64,000 bases of DNA from Opitutaceae bacterium (GCA_030648295.1 JAUSID010000072.1:146001-210000), one strand, 5' to 3'. Counted from the stretch's first letter, positions 36,746 to 46,063 are shown. Numbers and translations are program-made. The notes: generated from the letters alone by a model not told the origin.

Positions 36746-37218
36746 CCGTGATCGTGCTCCTCTTCATCGTGGGTACCCTCCTGCTCGCCGGGGAGATCCT
36801 CCTTCCCGGCGGCATCGCCGGCACGATTGGCGGCGCGGCCTTGCTGGCGGGCTGCTGGCTGGCGTTTTCAACCTACGGCTCGAGTATCGGCACCGTCGCT
36901 ACACTGGCGGCATGTGCCCTGGTTGCGCTCACACTGTATCTCGAGCTGGTCTGGTTGCCGCGCACGAAAATGGGGCGCACGATGGTGGTCGAGGCCACGA
37001 TCGACTCGCGATCGCAGCCGCCTCCCGCGGACGCGGCCATGGTGGTGGGTCAGCCCGCGGTTGCCTTGACGACTCTCGCGCCTTCCGGCTACGTGTCCGT
37101 TGGCGGCAAGCAGTACGAGGCGTATTGCCGTTCCGGACACGCGGCGCGCGGCGCGAACCTCTCCGTGGTCGGCGTCGATAATTTCCAGCTCATCGTGTCA
37201 GAGATCAAAAACTCATGA
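36742..37218 (+). CDS. Short NfeD protein (membrane plus OB-fold)
   Basis: This encodes 158 residues: two to three membrane helices ([20 protein letters not shown] onward) and a C-terminal NfeD domain ([20 protein letters not shown], then GKQYEAYC). There is no protease domain. It is the typical partner of flotillin-like proteins. The start overlaps the upstream protease gene stop, and its stop overlaps the flotillin start. Confidence 0.88.
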   Translation: MTVIVLLFIVGTLLLAGEILLPGGIAGTIGGAALLAGCWLAFSTYGSSIGTVATLAACALVALTLYLELVWLPRTKMGRTMVVEATIDSRSQPPPADAAMVVGQPAVALTTLAPSGYVSVGGKQYEAYCRSGHAARGANLSVVGVDNFQLIVSEIKNS

Positions 37219-38225
37219 ACAACATCTCCCCGCTCGTCATTTGGGTACCGATTTCGATCGCGATTTTCATCGTCGCCGCGGTTTTTCTTTCATTCTTGGG
37301 CACCTGGCTGAAGGCGCGGTTGAACGGCGCGCCGGTCAGCGTGTTGAACCTGCTCGGCATGCGGCTCGGCGGCGTGCCCTACAATCTCGTGGTCGACGCC
37401 CGGATTACCGCGGTGAAAGCCGGCATTCCCCTCGAGACCGACAAGATTGCCGCCCATTTTCTTGCCGGTGGGAACGTGGTGCCGACAACGCAGGCGATCG
37501 TGGCCGCCCAGAAGGCCGGCATCGCCCTGGGCTGGGATCGCGCCTGTGCCATCGATCTCGCGACCAAGGGCTCGAACAAGAGCGTAATCGAGGCCGTGCG
37601 GACGTCGGTTGACCCGAAGGTAATCGATTGCCCGAACCCGGAGGGCGGCCGCACGACGATCGACGGTGTGGCAAAGGACGGAATTCAGGTAAAGGTGAAG
37701 GCGCGAGTGACGGTGCGGACGAACCTCGAGCGGTTCGTCGGCGGTGCCAAGGAGGACACGATCATCGCCCGTGTGGGTGAGGGCATCGTGACGACCATTG
37801 GCTCGGCCGAGAGTTACAAAAAGGTGCTCGAGTCGCCGGACAGCATTTCCAAGACGGTGCTCGCGCGCGGCCTCGATGTCGGCACTGCTTTCGAGATTCT
37901 CTCCATCGACATTGCTGACGTCGACGTGGGCGAGAACGTCGGCGCCAAGCTGCAGGAGGCGCAGGCCGAGGCGAACAAGAACATGGCGCAGGCGCAGGCG
38001 GAAATCCGGCGCGCGGCGGCGGTCGCACTCGAGCAGGAGATGAAGGCCCGCGTGCAGGAAATGCAGGCCAAAGTCGTCGAGGCGCAAGCCCAGGTGCCGC
38101 TTGCCATGGCGGAGGCGTTCCGCGCCGGCAAGCTCGGCGTCATGGATTATTACCGCATGGAAAACATCCAGTCCGACACGTCGATGCGCTCGTCGATCGC
38201 GCATCCGGAAGGTGGAAAAAAATAG
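37215..38225 (+). CDS. floA: Flotillin-like protein FloA
   Basis: This encodes 336 residues. An N-terminal hairpin membrane segment ([20 protein letters not shown]) is followed by the SPFH/band-7 region ([50 protein letters not shown]) and a long coiled coil rich in Ala, Glu and Gln (residues about 240-305). It organises membrane microdomains together with NfeD proteins. Its stop codon shares a base with the first unit of a 9-base repeat array. Confidence 0.93.
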   Translation: MNNISPLVIWVPISIAIFIVAAVFLSFLGTWLKARLNGAPVSVLNLLGMRLGGVPYNLVVDARITAVKAGIPLETDKIAAHFLAGGNVVPTTQAIVAAQKAGIALGWDRACAIDLATKGSNKSVIEAVRTSVDPKVIDCPNPEGGRTTIDGVAKDGIQVKVKARVTVRTNLERFVGGAKEDTIIARVGEGIVTTIGSAESYKKVLESPDSISKTVLARGLDVGTAFEILSIDIADVDVGENVGAKLQEAQAEANKNMAQAQAEIRRAAAVALEQEMKARVQEMQAKVVEAQAQVPLAMAEAFRAGKLGVMDYYRMENIQSDTSMRSSIAHPEGGKK

Positions 38226-38410
38226 AAGACATGGAAGACATGGAAGACGCGGAAGACATCGAAGACAGGAAAGACATTCGTCTCCCACGTCCGAAGTGTT
38301 CCTGATGTCCGCCGTCTCCTGAGTCTTCCTAGTCTTTCACGTCTTACCGGTCTTCCGAGTCTTCCAAGTCTTCCAAGTCTTCCGCGTCTCACCCTCTTCC
38401 CGTCTTCCAC
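38225..38410. repeat. Two opposed 9-base tandem arrays (GAAGACnnn and GTCTTCnnn)
   Basis: Six units of GAAGAC plus three variable bases run from 38225 to 38278. About ten units of GTCTTC plus three run from 38314 to 38410, in the opposite sense. The arms are thus reverse complements around a 35-base spacer and could fold as a long imperfect hairpin. The second arm ends one base before the next start codon. Confidence 0.85.
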
Positions 38411-38411
38411 C

Positions 38412-39014
38412 ATGGATTGGATCCTCCGCAATCTTCCGCTGTTCGTCATTTTGTTCGTGGCGATTTCGATCGTGCGGTCGGTGATGCGCGCGCGGGAAGC
38501 GCAGCAGAAGAATCGCCATGAATCCGACGAGCTCGAGCAGCAGCGCCGGATTCGTGAGGTGCAGGAACAGATTCGGCGGAAAATTGCCGAGCGCCGCGGC
38601 GAAACCGGAGTGCCGCCGCCGCTCGTTGCGCCGCAACCCCCGCAGCGGGTGGAACCGCCGGTTGGCGTGCCGCCGCTGGATCCATTTGGAGGAGGCGGAC
38701 GCGTCCGCCGGGCGTTGGAGGAGATCGAGCGACGGTTGCAGCCACCGCCGGTGCCGGTCGTCGAGCCGACCCGGGGTGAGCTCGAGCGCCAATACCGATT
38801 GCAGGAGGAACTCCGTGCAATCGAGCAAGGGAAGCAGCAGGTAAAACGCCGCGCTGCGCACGCGGCTGATGCCCGCGATGAGATCGCGCGCTCCGAACCT
38901 GCTTTGCTCACGGCGTCGCATGCGCGGTTACTCGTTGATCTCTCCGAGCCGCACGCCTTGCGCCGTGCTTTTGTCCTGCGCGAGGTGCTCGGCCCGCCGG
39001 TGGGGCTCAGGTAA
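38412..39014 (+). CDS. Membrane-anchored coiled-coil protein of unknown function
   Basis: This encodes 200 residues: an N-terminal membrane helix (LPLFVILFVAISIVRSVM), then charged helical stretches (ESDELEQQRRIREVQEQIRR) separated by Pro-rich linkers, and a C-terminal region rich in Arg, Glu and Ala (ELERQYRLQEELRAIEQGKQ). It follows the flotillin gene and may belong to the same membrane-domain system. No named family is recognised, and the start codon sits directly at the end of the repeat array with no ribosome site. Confidence 0.65.
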   Translation: MDWILRNLPLFVILFVAISIVRSVMRAREAQQKNRHESDELEQQRRIREVQEQIRRKIAERRGETGVPPPLVAPQPPQRVEPPVGVPPLDPFGGGGRVRRALEEIERRLQPPPVPVVEPTRGELERQYRLQEELRAIEQGKQQVKRRAAHAADARDEIARSEPALLTASHARLLVDLSEPHALRRAFVLREVLGPPVGLR

Positions 39015-39027
39015 TCCGCAGTCGCTC

Positions 39028-39195
39028 CTGTGAGCACGGGCGTCTCGCCCGCAGGATTTGTCGCGCGCAGCGATTGTACGCCAGGATGGTCACCGGCCCA
39101 CTCCCACGTTGCATGCGCGCGTGCGCCGGGGGCGTCGGCTTGCCGGCGCCCGTCGCAACAATTCTCCCCCTGACGTGAGAGGCGCCCGCGCTCAA
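39028..39195. repeat. REP-like element, copy 2, with a facing partner
   Basis: CGGGCG-TCT-CGCCCG lies at 39037-39051, preceded by CTCCTGTGAGCA as in the copy at 31938. A facing partial copy (GAGAGGCGCCCGCGCTC, about 39178-39194) lies 140 bases on. Between them are other GC-rich inverted repeats but no gene. Confidence 0.5.
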
Positions 39196-39202
39196 CGCGG
39201 GA

Positions 39203-40030
39203 TCAACGGGCCTGCGGCTGCTCCATCTGCGCGCGACCAACCCCATTGAACCCGGTTGGGAATCGTCGGCCTTTGAACTCGACCGCCAGATTTTCTCCCG
39301 CACTCGCGTGGATATAAATCGGCGCCGTCCACGGCACCGCAAGAGTCTGGCCCTGGCGCAGGGTGGTGTTGCGAATGACGTCGGCGCCCTCGGATCCATC
39401 CGCGTTCTTGTAGCACACGCGTACGACAACCGTGTCGAGCGCGACCAGCGTAATGGTTTGTTCACCCGAACTGGGCCCACCCGATGAACCGGCGCCGGAC
39501 GCACGGGATGCGGAAGGCGCCGTGCCTCCCGTGATCATGGATTTCACGACCAGCAGAACGACAATGACGACAACGGCGATGACTCCCCATTTGACGTACT
39601 TGAAAACCACCGCCGGATCCAGACCCTTCGGCAGCGAGCTTCCGGTGCGCGGATAATGCGGCTGCGGGCGCGCCTGCACCGTTTCCGGTGTCGCTTCTTC
39701 CGTGGTCGGACCGCGCTCCGATTTCTCAGTCGCGGTCGCGACGGTGATATCCATGCGCCCATAAACTTCGCGGCTCGGCTGGCGCGGCCGAATCTCACCG
39801 CGACCAAGTGCCGCGTAATCGTTCAGTATCCGATCGGCCGGGAGTTTAAGGAAATTCGAGTAAGTCCGCAGAAATCCTCGCGTGTAGATTTCAGTAAGTC
39901 CGATGTCGAAATGGTTCGTCTCGAATTTCTGCAGGTAATCGCCGCGAATCTTCGTGGCTTCGGCGGCCTCGCGAATGGAGATTCCCTTTTTCTTGCGCGC
40001 TTCCTCGAGCCGTTCGCCGATTGTCTGCAT
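39203..40030 (-). CDS. RodZ-like helix-turn-helix membrane protein
   Basis: This encodes 275 residues. The N-terminal HTH (about 1-75: IGERLEEARKKKGISIREAA, then IYTRGFLRTYSNFL) is the RodZ/XRE type that binds MreB. A variable linker leads to one membrane helix (WGVIAVVVIVVLLVVKSM) and a periplasmic DUF4115-like beta domain (LRQGQTLAVPWTAPIYIHAS). RodZ links the cytoskeleton to cell-wall synthesis and rod shape. It lies downstream of ftsK on the same strand, about 110 bases away. Confidence 0.87.
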   Translation of the reverse strand: MQTIGERLEEARKKKGISIREAAEATKIRGDYLQKFETNHFDIGLTEIYTRGFLRTYSNFLKLPADRILNDYAALGRGEIRPRQPSREVYGRMDITVATATEKSERGPTTEEATPETVQARPQPHYPRTGSSLPKGLDPAVVFKYVKWGVIAVVVIVVLLVVKSMITGGTAPSASRASGAGSSGGPSSGEQTITLVALDTVVVRVCYKNADGSEGADVIRNTTLRQGQTLAVPWTAPIYIHASAGENLAVEFKGRRFPTGFNGVGRAQMEQPQAR

Positions 40031-40138
40031 GAGCTGGAAATGGAGTTAGAAGAAGATTCGCGCGCTAATCACGCGAATTCACCCAATGGCTGACGCGGCC
40101 GGGCATCTGCGTCAATTCACGTGATTCGCGCGTCAGAC

Positions 40139-42724
40139 TCACAAGGTGTCGAGATCGACCAGGATTTCCCGCGGACTTGAACCATTCTCCGGTCCGACGA
40201 TGCCTTTTTCCTCCATGATCTCCATGATGCGGGCGGCGCGATTGTAACCAATGCGCAGCCGCCGCTGGAGCATGGACGTGCTCGCCCGCCGGGTCGATTT
40301 CAGGACGTCCAGCGCCTGCTGGTACAACTCCTCGTCGTCGCCGAGATCACCGTCCTCGCCACCGCCCTCGCCCTCCTCCTCATCCTCGCGCGCTGCGCGA
40401 TCGATGTGCTGCTGCACCGCCTGCGCGTATTGCGGCGGGCCATTGCGCTTCAGGAACTCGACCAGCTCCTGCACTTCCTCGTCCGAGACGAAGGCGCCTT
40501 GCGCGCGCACCAGGCGCGACGTTCCGGGCGGCGAGAAAAGCATGTCACCCCGGCCGATGAGCGTATCGGCGCCCTTCGTGTCGAGGATGGTACGGGAGTC
40601 GACCTGCGAGGCCACTTGGAATGCGATCCGCGACGGCAGGTTCGCCTTGATCACGCCGGTGATCACATTAACCGACGGCCGCTGGGTGGCGATGATGAGA
40701 TGAATTCCGGCGGCGCGGGCCAGCTGAGCCAAACGCGCGATGCTGGTCTCGATTTCCGCGGGCGCCACCATCATCAGGTCGGCCAGCTCGTCGATAATCG
40801 CGATGATGTACGGTAACCGCTCTGGAATCTCGATGTCGTCGGTTGCGAGTGGATCCACGCCCGTGAGCGATGCCTGGGCATCGACCGGGATGGCGGGCTC
40901 GGGTTTGCCCGTCTTTTTGCGCGAATTGAATCCGACAATATTGCGCACGTTGCACTTCGCGAAAATCTGATACCGCTGCTCCATCTCCCCCAGCAGCCAT
41001 TTAAGCGCCGCCGGTACTTTCTTCGGTTCGGTCACGACGGGAATCAGCATGTGCGGCAGCGAATTGAAGATCTTCAATTCCACCACCTTCGGATCCACCA
41101 TGATCAGTCGCACGTCCTTCGGGCTTTTCGAATACAACACGGACGCAACGATGGAGTTGATGCACACCGATTTTCCGGAGCCGGTCGCACCCGCGATCAG
41201 CAGGTGAGGCATCTTCGCCAGATCCGAGACGAGTGGTTTTCCAGATACGTCCTTGCCGAGCGCGATGGGCAGCTCCGCCTTCGCGTCGGCCCAATCCACG
41301 CTCTCCAGCAGCTCACGCATTCCCACGGGAGTGGGGTGCTGATTCGGCACCTCGACACCGACCGCCGCCTTGCCGGGAATGGGCGCGAGGATTCGCACCG
41401 ACTGCGCGCGCATCCCGAGGGCGATGTTCTTGTCGAGCCCGGCGATTTTTTCCACGCGCACTCCGGGTGCGGGTACGACTTCATACCGCGTGATCACCGG
41501 GCCGACGTGAATTTCGCCCAGCGTCACTTCGACGCCGAACTCGCTCAGGATCCGCAGCAGGTTCTCGGCGTTCTGCCGGTGTTCCTCCTCGGTGTTGCCG
41601 GCGGCCGGCTTCGCCTGCTCCTTCAACAGCGTGAGCGGAGGAAACTGATAGGTCGCATCGTCGCTTTGCGGCAGCGTGAGCTTGGCCTTCTTCGGCTCCT
41701 CGGGTTTGACGATGTTGAGCTCGACGCGGCCGGTCGCGACTGCGAGCGGCTTGATATCGGTCGCGGGTTCGGTTCCTCCCGACTTCCCGTCGGTTGTCTT
41801 TGGCACGAGCGGCGCCGCCTTCGTCACCACCGTGGCTGGCGCGGAGCCGGGCACGACCACAGCTGCAGCCGCGGGCTTGGCGGGTTTTTCGTCGCGCGCC
41901 ACCTCCGTCGATCGAGGCGCCGCGGCTTTCGCAAGCGGATCCTCGGCCGTCTTGGGCACGAAAGTTTTCTTTCCACTGGGTCCGACTGCCGCGGCGGGCA
42001 CCGCTGCAGCTGATGGCGTGGCCGCAACATGCGATGCGGCCACGGCCGCTGCGGCGGCCTTTTGTTTCGCTTTCGCTTCCTTCGCCTTCCGTTTTTCCTC
42101 GAGCGCGTCGGCCTTGCGCTTTGCGCGCTCAGCGCGCCACGCGCCGAAATTCATCACCATTTTCTCGAACTCCGACCCGATGTCGCGCGTGAAGATGAAG
42201 AGCTGCGTCCCACAATATACCGTCCCGAGCAGCAGCCCCGAGCCGAAGGGGCCGACCGCGTCGGCGAGCAGCCGGTGATACAAGGTCACGCCGACGAATC
42301 CGCCGTAGCCTCTGGGGAAATAATCACTCGCCCACTTTACGTCGTGAAACATCGACGCGATCGCGGCGAAGGCCACGGCCGCGATCAGCATCGCGACCGT
42401 GCGGGTACCAGTGAGATGCCGGGAGTTGCGCACGGAAACGATCAGCATCCAGAACAGATAAACGGGCAGAAGCCATGTGCTGACGCCCACGGAATAAAGC
42501 AGTACCCAGGCTGTGTCCGCGCCCAGCCAGCCCATCAGATTCTTGTCCGTTACCGCCGTTGATCGGAACGGCAGGCCTACTTGCGCCGGGGCATAGTCGA
42601 CGAGCGCCACGGTGAGGAACGCACCGAGGAAAAAAAAGATTAGCGCGGCGAACCAATTGGGACGATACCTTGCCGCCTGGAAGGACGGACCGCCGTTTGG
42701 GTTTGAACTCTCCGACTTGGGCAT
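40139..42724 (-). CDS. ftsK: DNA translocase FtsK/SpoIIIE
   Basis: This encodes 861 residues from ATG 42724; a TTG at 42784 would add 20. Four to five membrane helices (about 20-170) anchor it. An Ala/Pro/Lys-rich linker follows, then the motor: Walker A GATGSGKS (about 510) and Walker B YIIAIIDELADLMMV. FtsK-specific motifs FQVASQVDSRTILDTKGAD and LLFSPPGTSRLVRAQGAFVS are present. The C-terminal winged-helix gamma domain (about 795-861) recognises KOPS sites. It pumps chromosomal DNA at division. Confidence 0.97.
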   Translation of the reverse strand: MPKSESSNPNGGPSFQAARYRPNWFAALIFFFLGAFLTVALVDYAPAQVGLPFRSTAVTDKNLMGWLGADTAWVLLYSVGVSTWLLPVYLFWMLIVSVRNSRHLTGTRTVAMLIAAVAFAAIASMFHDVKWASDYFPRGYGGFVGVTLYHRLLADAVGPFGSGLLLGTVYCGTQLFIFTRDIGSEFEKMVMNFGAWRAERAKRKADALEEKRKAKEAKAKQKAAAAAVAASHVAATPSAAAVPAAAVGPSGKKTFVPKTAEDPLAKAAAPRSTEVARDEKPAKPAAAAVVVPGSAPATVVTKAAPLVPKTTDGKSGGTEPATDIKPLAVATGRVELNIVKPEEPKKAKLTLPQSDDATYQFPPLTLLKEQAKPAAGNTEEEHRQNAENLLRILSEFGVEVTLGEIHVGPVITRYEVVPAPGVRVEKIAGLDKNIALGMRAQSVRILAPIPGKAAVGVEVPNQHPTPVGMRELLESVDWADAKAELPIALGKDVSGKPLVSDLAKMPHLLIAGATGSGKSVCINSIVASVLYSKSPKDVRLIMVDPKVVELKIFNSLPHMLIPVVTEPKKVPAALKWLLGEMEQRYQIFAKCNVRNIVGFNSRKKTGKPEPAIPVDAQASLTGVDPLATDDIEIPERLPYIIAIIDELADLMMVAPAEIETSIARLAQLARAAGIHLIIATQRPSVNVITGVIKANLPSRIAFQVASQVDSRTILDTKGADTLIGRGDMLFSPPGTSRLVRAQGAFVSDEEVQELVEFLKRNGPPQYAQAVQQHIDRAAREDEEEGEGGGEDGDLGDDEELYQQALDVLKSTRRASTSMLQRRLRIGYNRAARIMEIMEEKGIVGPENGSSPREILVDLDTL

Positions 42725-42830
42725 TTGTGGTGATCCAGCTGCGAAGCCTAGTGCGGATTCCACGCTATCAAGCTGGGCGGTCAAATGTAAACACCCCCGC
42801 GCCCTTTTAACAAAAAACTCGTCAGCGATT

Positions 42831-43811
42831 ATGCGAGAGCTCCTCCGATTTCAGCCCCTCTACCAAACTCGCGTGTGGGGCGGCCGGGCGCTCGAAGCCG
42901 CTCTTGGCCGGACGCTACCGGGCCGTGATCCAATCGGGGAGAGCTGGGAGGTGGTCGATCGGCCGGAGGCACAATCGGTCGCGGATGGCGGAGCCTTCAG
43001 CGGCCAGTCGCTGCGCAGCATCCTCTCCCGCCACGCGGCCGACGTAATGGGGCCGAAATGGCCCGCCGACAAACCCTTTCCCATCCTCGTCAAGTGGCTG
43101 GATTGCCGCGAGCGGCTGAGCCTTCAGGTGCATCCGCCCGCTGCGGTGGCGCAGGAACTGAAGGGCGAGCCGAAAACCGAGAACTGGTACATTGCGCAAA
43201 CCGCGCCAGGGGCGGAGTTGCTTGTCGGTCTCAAGCGCGGAGTGACGCGCGAGCAGTTTGAACGCGCCCTCGTGGAAAATACGGTGGAGAGCTGCGTGCA
43301 CCGGTTCCGCGTCGCCGCTGGCGATTCCATCCTGGTGCAGAGCGGACAGGTGCACGCAATCGACGCGGGAAACCTGATTCTGGAAATTCAGCAGAACTCC
43401 GACACGACCTACCGCGTCTACGATTGGGGTCGCGTCGGACTCGACGGCCAGCCACGCGAGCTCCATATCGAGCAATCGTTGCGTTCCATCGACTGGAACG
43501 ATTTCGAGCCCGCACCGCTGCGCGCCGCGCCGACCTCGGGTGTGATTGCCGATTGCGCGGAGTTTCGCATCCGCCGCTGCGTGCTTGGTGCCGGCGAGCG
43601 CGTGCATTTGCGCGCCGGCGAACAGCCCCGGTTGCTCTGCATCGCAAGCGGCACCGTCCGTGCGACGAATGAAGGCAGCGGCGGCACACGGACACCTTTT
43701 GGGCAAAAACTCGAGCGGGGTGACAACGTGCTGGTGCCTTACGGTGGTGCATTCACGTTTTCGGCCGAAGCGACGACGATCCTGCTGCTGACGGAAAACT
43801 TCGTCGACTGA
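42831..43811 (+). CDS. manA: Mannose-6-phosphate isomerase, class I
   Basis: This encodes 326 residues, the short Bacillus-like length. The start FQPLYQTRVWGGRALEAALG is the family N-terminus. LSLQVHPPAAVAQELKGEPK with ENWYI supplies zinc and substrate ligands, and VQSGQVHAIDAGNLILEIQQ completes the cupin core. It converts fructose-6-phosphate and mannose-6-phosphate, feeding GDP-mannose and, with Fkp in this window, fucose-containing polymers. It is divergent from ftsK. Confidence 0.93.
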   Translation: MRELLRFQPLYQTRVWGGRALEAALGRTLPGRDPIGESWEVVDRPEAQSVADGGAFSGQSLRSILSRHAADVMGPKWPADKPFPILVKWLDCRERLSLQVHPPAAVAQELKGEPKTENWYIAQTAPGAELLVGLKRGVTREQFERALVENTVESCVHRFRVAAGDSILVQSGQVHAIDAGNLILEIQQNSDTTYRVYDWGRVGLDGQPRELHIEQSLRSIDWNDFEPAPLRAAPTSGVIADCAEFRIRRCVLGAGERVHLRAGEQPRLLCIASGTVRATNEGSGGTRTPFGQKLERGDNVLVPYGGAFTFSAEATTILLLTENFVD

Positions 43812-43967
43812 GCGGGTGGGGGACGAGTAACGGCGTGGCATCCGATGGGAGAGCGTTGGCATCGTAAGATGGCCAGACGCTCAGATGTCCAGATGGTCTG
43901 GGTCGGAAGGGGGGAACAGGTGACCAACGCGAAACCCGAAACGCGAAACGGGATCAGCCCGCGGTAG

Positions 43968-44058
43968 AACTCAGAACCCAAAACCCAAAACCCAAAACCC
44001 AGAACTCAGAACCCAGAACCCAGAACCCAAAACCCAGAACCCAAAACCCAGAACCGAG
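43968..44058. repeat. Telomere-like heptamer array (AACCCAR)n
   Basis: Thirteen consecutive 7-base units, mostly AACCCAA or AACCCAG with two AACTCAG and a final AACCGAG, occupy the gap upstream of grpE. The upstream part (43812-43967) holds related GAAACCC/GAAACGC words. No gene was seen in 43812-44134. Confidence 0.9.
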
Positions 44059-44134
44059 CGAGAACCGAGCTCCCGCTCCTACTCGCCACTTGAACAAACG
44101 CCAAAGGCGTTGTTAATTCCGCGCCTTTGCCACC

Positions 44135-44770
44135 ATGCCTGAGTCTGAAAACAACGATACCCTGACCAACCCACCGGCGGCGGACGCGGGGGTTGACCTT
44201 GCCGGTGCCACTGCATCACCGAAGACGCCGGAGCCGGGGCCGGCCGCGAATGCGACCGCCGTACCCTCCGAACCGTCTGATCTGGCGGCACAACTGGCGG
44301 CGGCGAAAGCCGAGGCCGCGGCGAACTACGACCGGTTCATGCGCGCGGCGGCGGACCTGGAAAATTTTCGCCGGCGCACGGTGCGTGAAAAGGACGAACT
44401 GCGCACGACGGCCACGGCCCGGGTGTTGGAGGATATTTTCCCGGTGCTCGACAATCTAGGGTTTGCGATTGCGGCGGCGAAGCAGCCCGGCGCGGATGTC
44501 AAAACGCTCGTCGGCGGCGTCGAAATGGTGCTCACGCAGATCAAGGGCGCACTGGCGACGCACGGCATGAAGGAGATCAATCCGGTTGGGCAGTCGTTCG
44601 ATCCGCACCAACACGAGGCCATTTCGCACCAACCGAGCGACACGGTGAAAGAGGAACACGTCACCCAGGTCGTGCGTACCGGCTATTCGCTGAGCGGCCG
44701 GCTCCTGCGCCCGGCGTCCGTCATCGTGTCGAGCGGACCGGCCAAACCGAATTCAACCAAAACCAGCTGA
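44135..44770 (+). CDS. grpE: Nucleotide exchange factor GrpE
   Basis: This encodes 211 residues. An Ala/Pro-rich, low-complexity N-terminus (about 50 residues) precedes the long helix (LAAAKAEAAANYDRFMRAAA, then DLENFRRRTVREKDELRTTA) and the beta domain with GQSFDPHQHEAISHQPSDTV. It drives ADP release from DnaK. dnaJ follows about 115 bases downstream; no dnaK is present. No CIRCE inverted repeat (TTAGCACTC) is seen upstream, but AACGCC-AAA-GGCGTT forms a small hairpin in the leader. Confidence 0.95.
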   Translation: MPESENNDTLTNPPAADAGVDLAGATASPKTPEPGPAANATAVPSEPSDLAAQLAAAKAEAAANYDRFMRAAADLENFRRRTVREKDELRTTATARVLEDIFPVLDNLGFAIAAAKQPGADVKTLVGGVEMVLTQIKGALATHGMKEINPVGQSFDPHQHEAISHQPSDTVKEEHVTQVVRTGYSLSGRLLRPASVIVSSGPAKPNSTKTS

Positions 44771-44781
44771 CCCACTTTTTC

Positions 44782-44877
44782 TGTCGTTCTGAGCGACGCG
44801 GAGAATCCACTGGAATTTGCGCCTCGCGTTTCGAGTGAGGTGATCGCGCTGGATTCTTCGCTCCGCCCAGAATGACA
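44782..44877. repeat. Long imperfect palindromic repeat between grpE and dnaJ
   Basis: The left arm starts TGTCGTTCTGAGCGACGCGG, and the right arm is its imperfect reverse complement, ending GCCCAGAATGACA. Each arm is about 30 bases with about five mismatches. This family (GGATTCTTCGCT...AGAATGACA) is a widespread intergenic repeat in bacterial genomes. It ends just before the dnaJ start. Confidence 0.75.
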
Positions 44878-44886
44878 ATTCCGCAC

Positions 44887-46038
44887 ATGGCGAAGGACGA
44901 TTATTACGAACTGCTCGGTGTTGATAAGGGTGCGACTGCGGACGAGCTGAAAAAAGCGTACCGCAAAAAAGCCGTGCAGTATCACCCGGACAAGAATCCG
45001 GGCAACAAGGAGGCGGAGGAGATGTTCAAGAAGATCTCGCACGCCTACGAGGTGCTGACCGATCCCGACAAGCGCGCGGCCTACGATCGTTACGGCGCTG
45101 CTGCATTCGAGGGCGCGGGAGCCGGCATGCGCGGTCCGGGCGGAATGGGTGGAGGCTTTCACGATCCGTTCGACATCTTCCGCGAAGTGTTCGGGCAGCA
45201 GGGCGGAGGCGGCGGCAGCATCTTCGAGGAAATGTTTGGCGGGGCGGGCGGTGCGCGCGATGGCAGCCGCGACGGCTCCGATTTGCGCTACGACCTCGAG
45301 ATCACGCTCGAGGATGCGGCCCGCGGGCTCGAGAAGGAGATTTCATTCCGCAAGAACGTCACGTGCGAGCGTTGCGATGGAACGGGGGCGGAGCCGGGCT
45401 CGAAACGCGTCACGTGTTCGACTTGCCGCGGCGCGGGACAAATCCGGCGCTCGGGCGGGATCATCACCTTTACCCAGACGTGTCCCACTTGCGGCGGCGT
45501 CGGCACGAAGGTCGAGAAGCCGTGCACCGTGTGCCGCGGCGAAGGCCGCGTGCCGAAAACGACGAAGCTGAACGTGCGGATTCCGGCCGGGGTGGACACG
45601 GGTTCGCGGCTGCGTTCGACCGGCAACGGCGAAGCGGGGATTGCCGGCGGCCGGGCGGGCGATCTTTACATCGTACTTTCCGTGAAGGAGCACGAGCTGT
45701 TCGAGCGCCAGGGTGAGGACCTGTTTTGCGAAATTCCGATCAAGTTTACGCTCGCGACGCTCGGCGGAAACATCGAGGTGCCGACGCTTTTCGGAAAGGC
45801 TTCGCTCAAGATTCCAACCGGGACGCAAAGCGGCACGACGTTTCGTCTGCGCGGGAAGGGGATGCCGAGCCTGCGCGGTGGCCATCAGGGCGACCAACTC
45901 GTGCGCATGCACGTCGAGGTGCCGCAAACGTTGACGCCGGAGCAGCGCAAGCTGCTGGAGGAATTCGCGCGCATTAGCGGCGATGCGAACGAGCCGACCT
46001 CGCGGACGTTTTTCGAAAAGGCGAAGAAGTTTTTCTGA
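44887..46038 (+). CDS. dnaJ: Chaperone DnaJ
   Basis: This encodes 383 residues from the ATG of [15 protein letters not shown]. The J-domain holds HPD at 33-35. A Gly/Phe region is followed by four CxxCxGxG zinc-binding repeats (about 160-225: [32 protein letters not shown]) and the substrate-binding C-terminal domains ([20 protein letters not shown]). It is the complete co-chaperone for DnaK. It ends next to a strong palindrome that may help end the transcript. Confidence 0.97.
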   Translation: MAKDDYYELLGVDKGATADELKKAYRKKAVQYHPDKNPGNKEAEEMFKKISHAYEVLTDPDKRAAYDRYGAAAFEGAGAGMRGPGGMGGGFHDPFDIFREVFGQQGGGGGSIFEEMFGGAGGARDGSRDGSDLRYDLEITLEDAARGLEKEISFRKNVTCERCDGTGAEPGSKRVTCSTCRGAGQIRRSGGIITFTQTCPTCGGVGTKVEKPCTVCRGEGRVPKTTKLNVRIPAGVDTGSRLRSTGNGEAGIAGGRAGDLYIVLSVKEHELFERQGEDLFCEIPIKFTLATLGGNIEVPTLFGKASLKIPTGTQSGTTFRLRGKGMPSLRGGHQGDQLVRMHVEVPQTLTPEQRKLLEEFARISGDANEPTSRTFFEKAKKFF

Positions 46039-46039
46039 G

Positions 46040-46063
46040 AGTTTTCCGCTGCTGCGGAAAACT
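46040..46063. repeat. Dispersed palindrome, copy 2
   Basis: A perfect 10-base stem AGTTTTCCGC and GCGGAAAACT around the loop TGCT, right after the dnaJ stop. It is the same design as at 27889-27912. The following bases to 46260 contain a 30-codon frame with no recognisable identity. Confidence 0.75.

Noticed and set aside
38225..38410. Nine-base repeats considered as coding (Lys-Thr-Trp-type repeats antisense).
   Set aside because: Arms are reverse complements and the frame overlaps both neighbours; better described as a DNA repeat.
40251..42562. Several open frames antisense to ftsK.
   Set aside because: They overlap a complete and well-recognised gene and show no protein features.
43968..44058. 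Short regular repeats considered as a CRISPR array.
   Set aside because: Units are 7 bases and contiguous with no spacers.
44098..44134. CIRCE heat-shock element before grpE.
   Set aside because: The expected TTAGCACTC-N9-GAGTGCTAA is absent; only a short AACGCC/GGCGTT hairpin is present.
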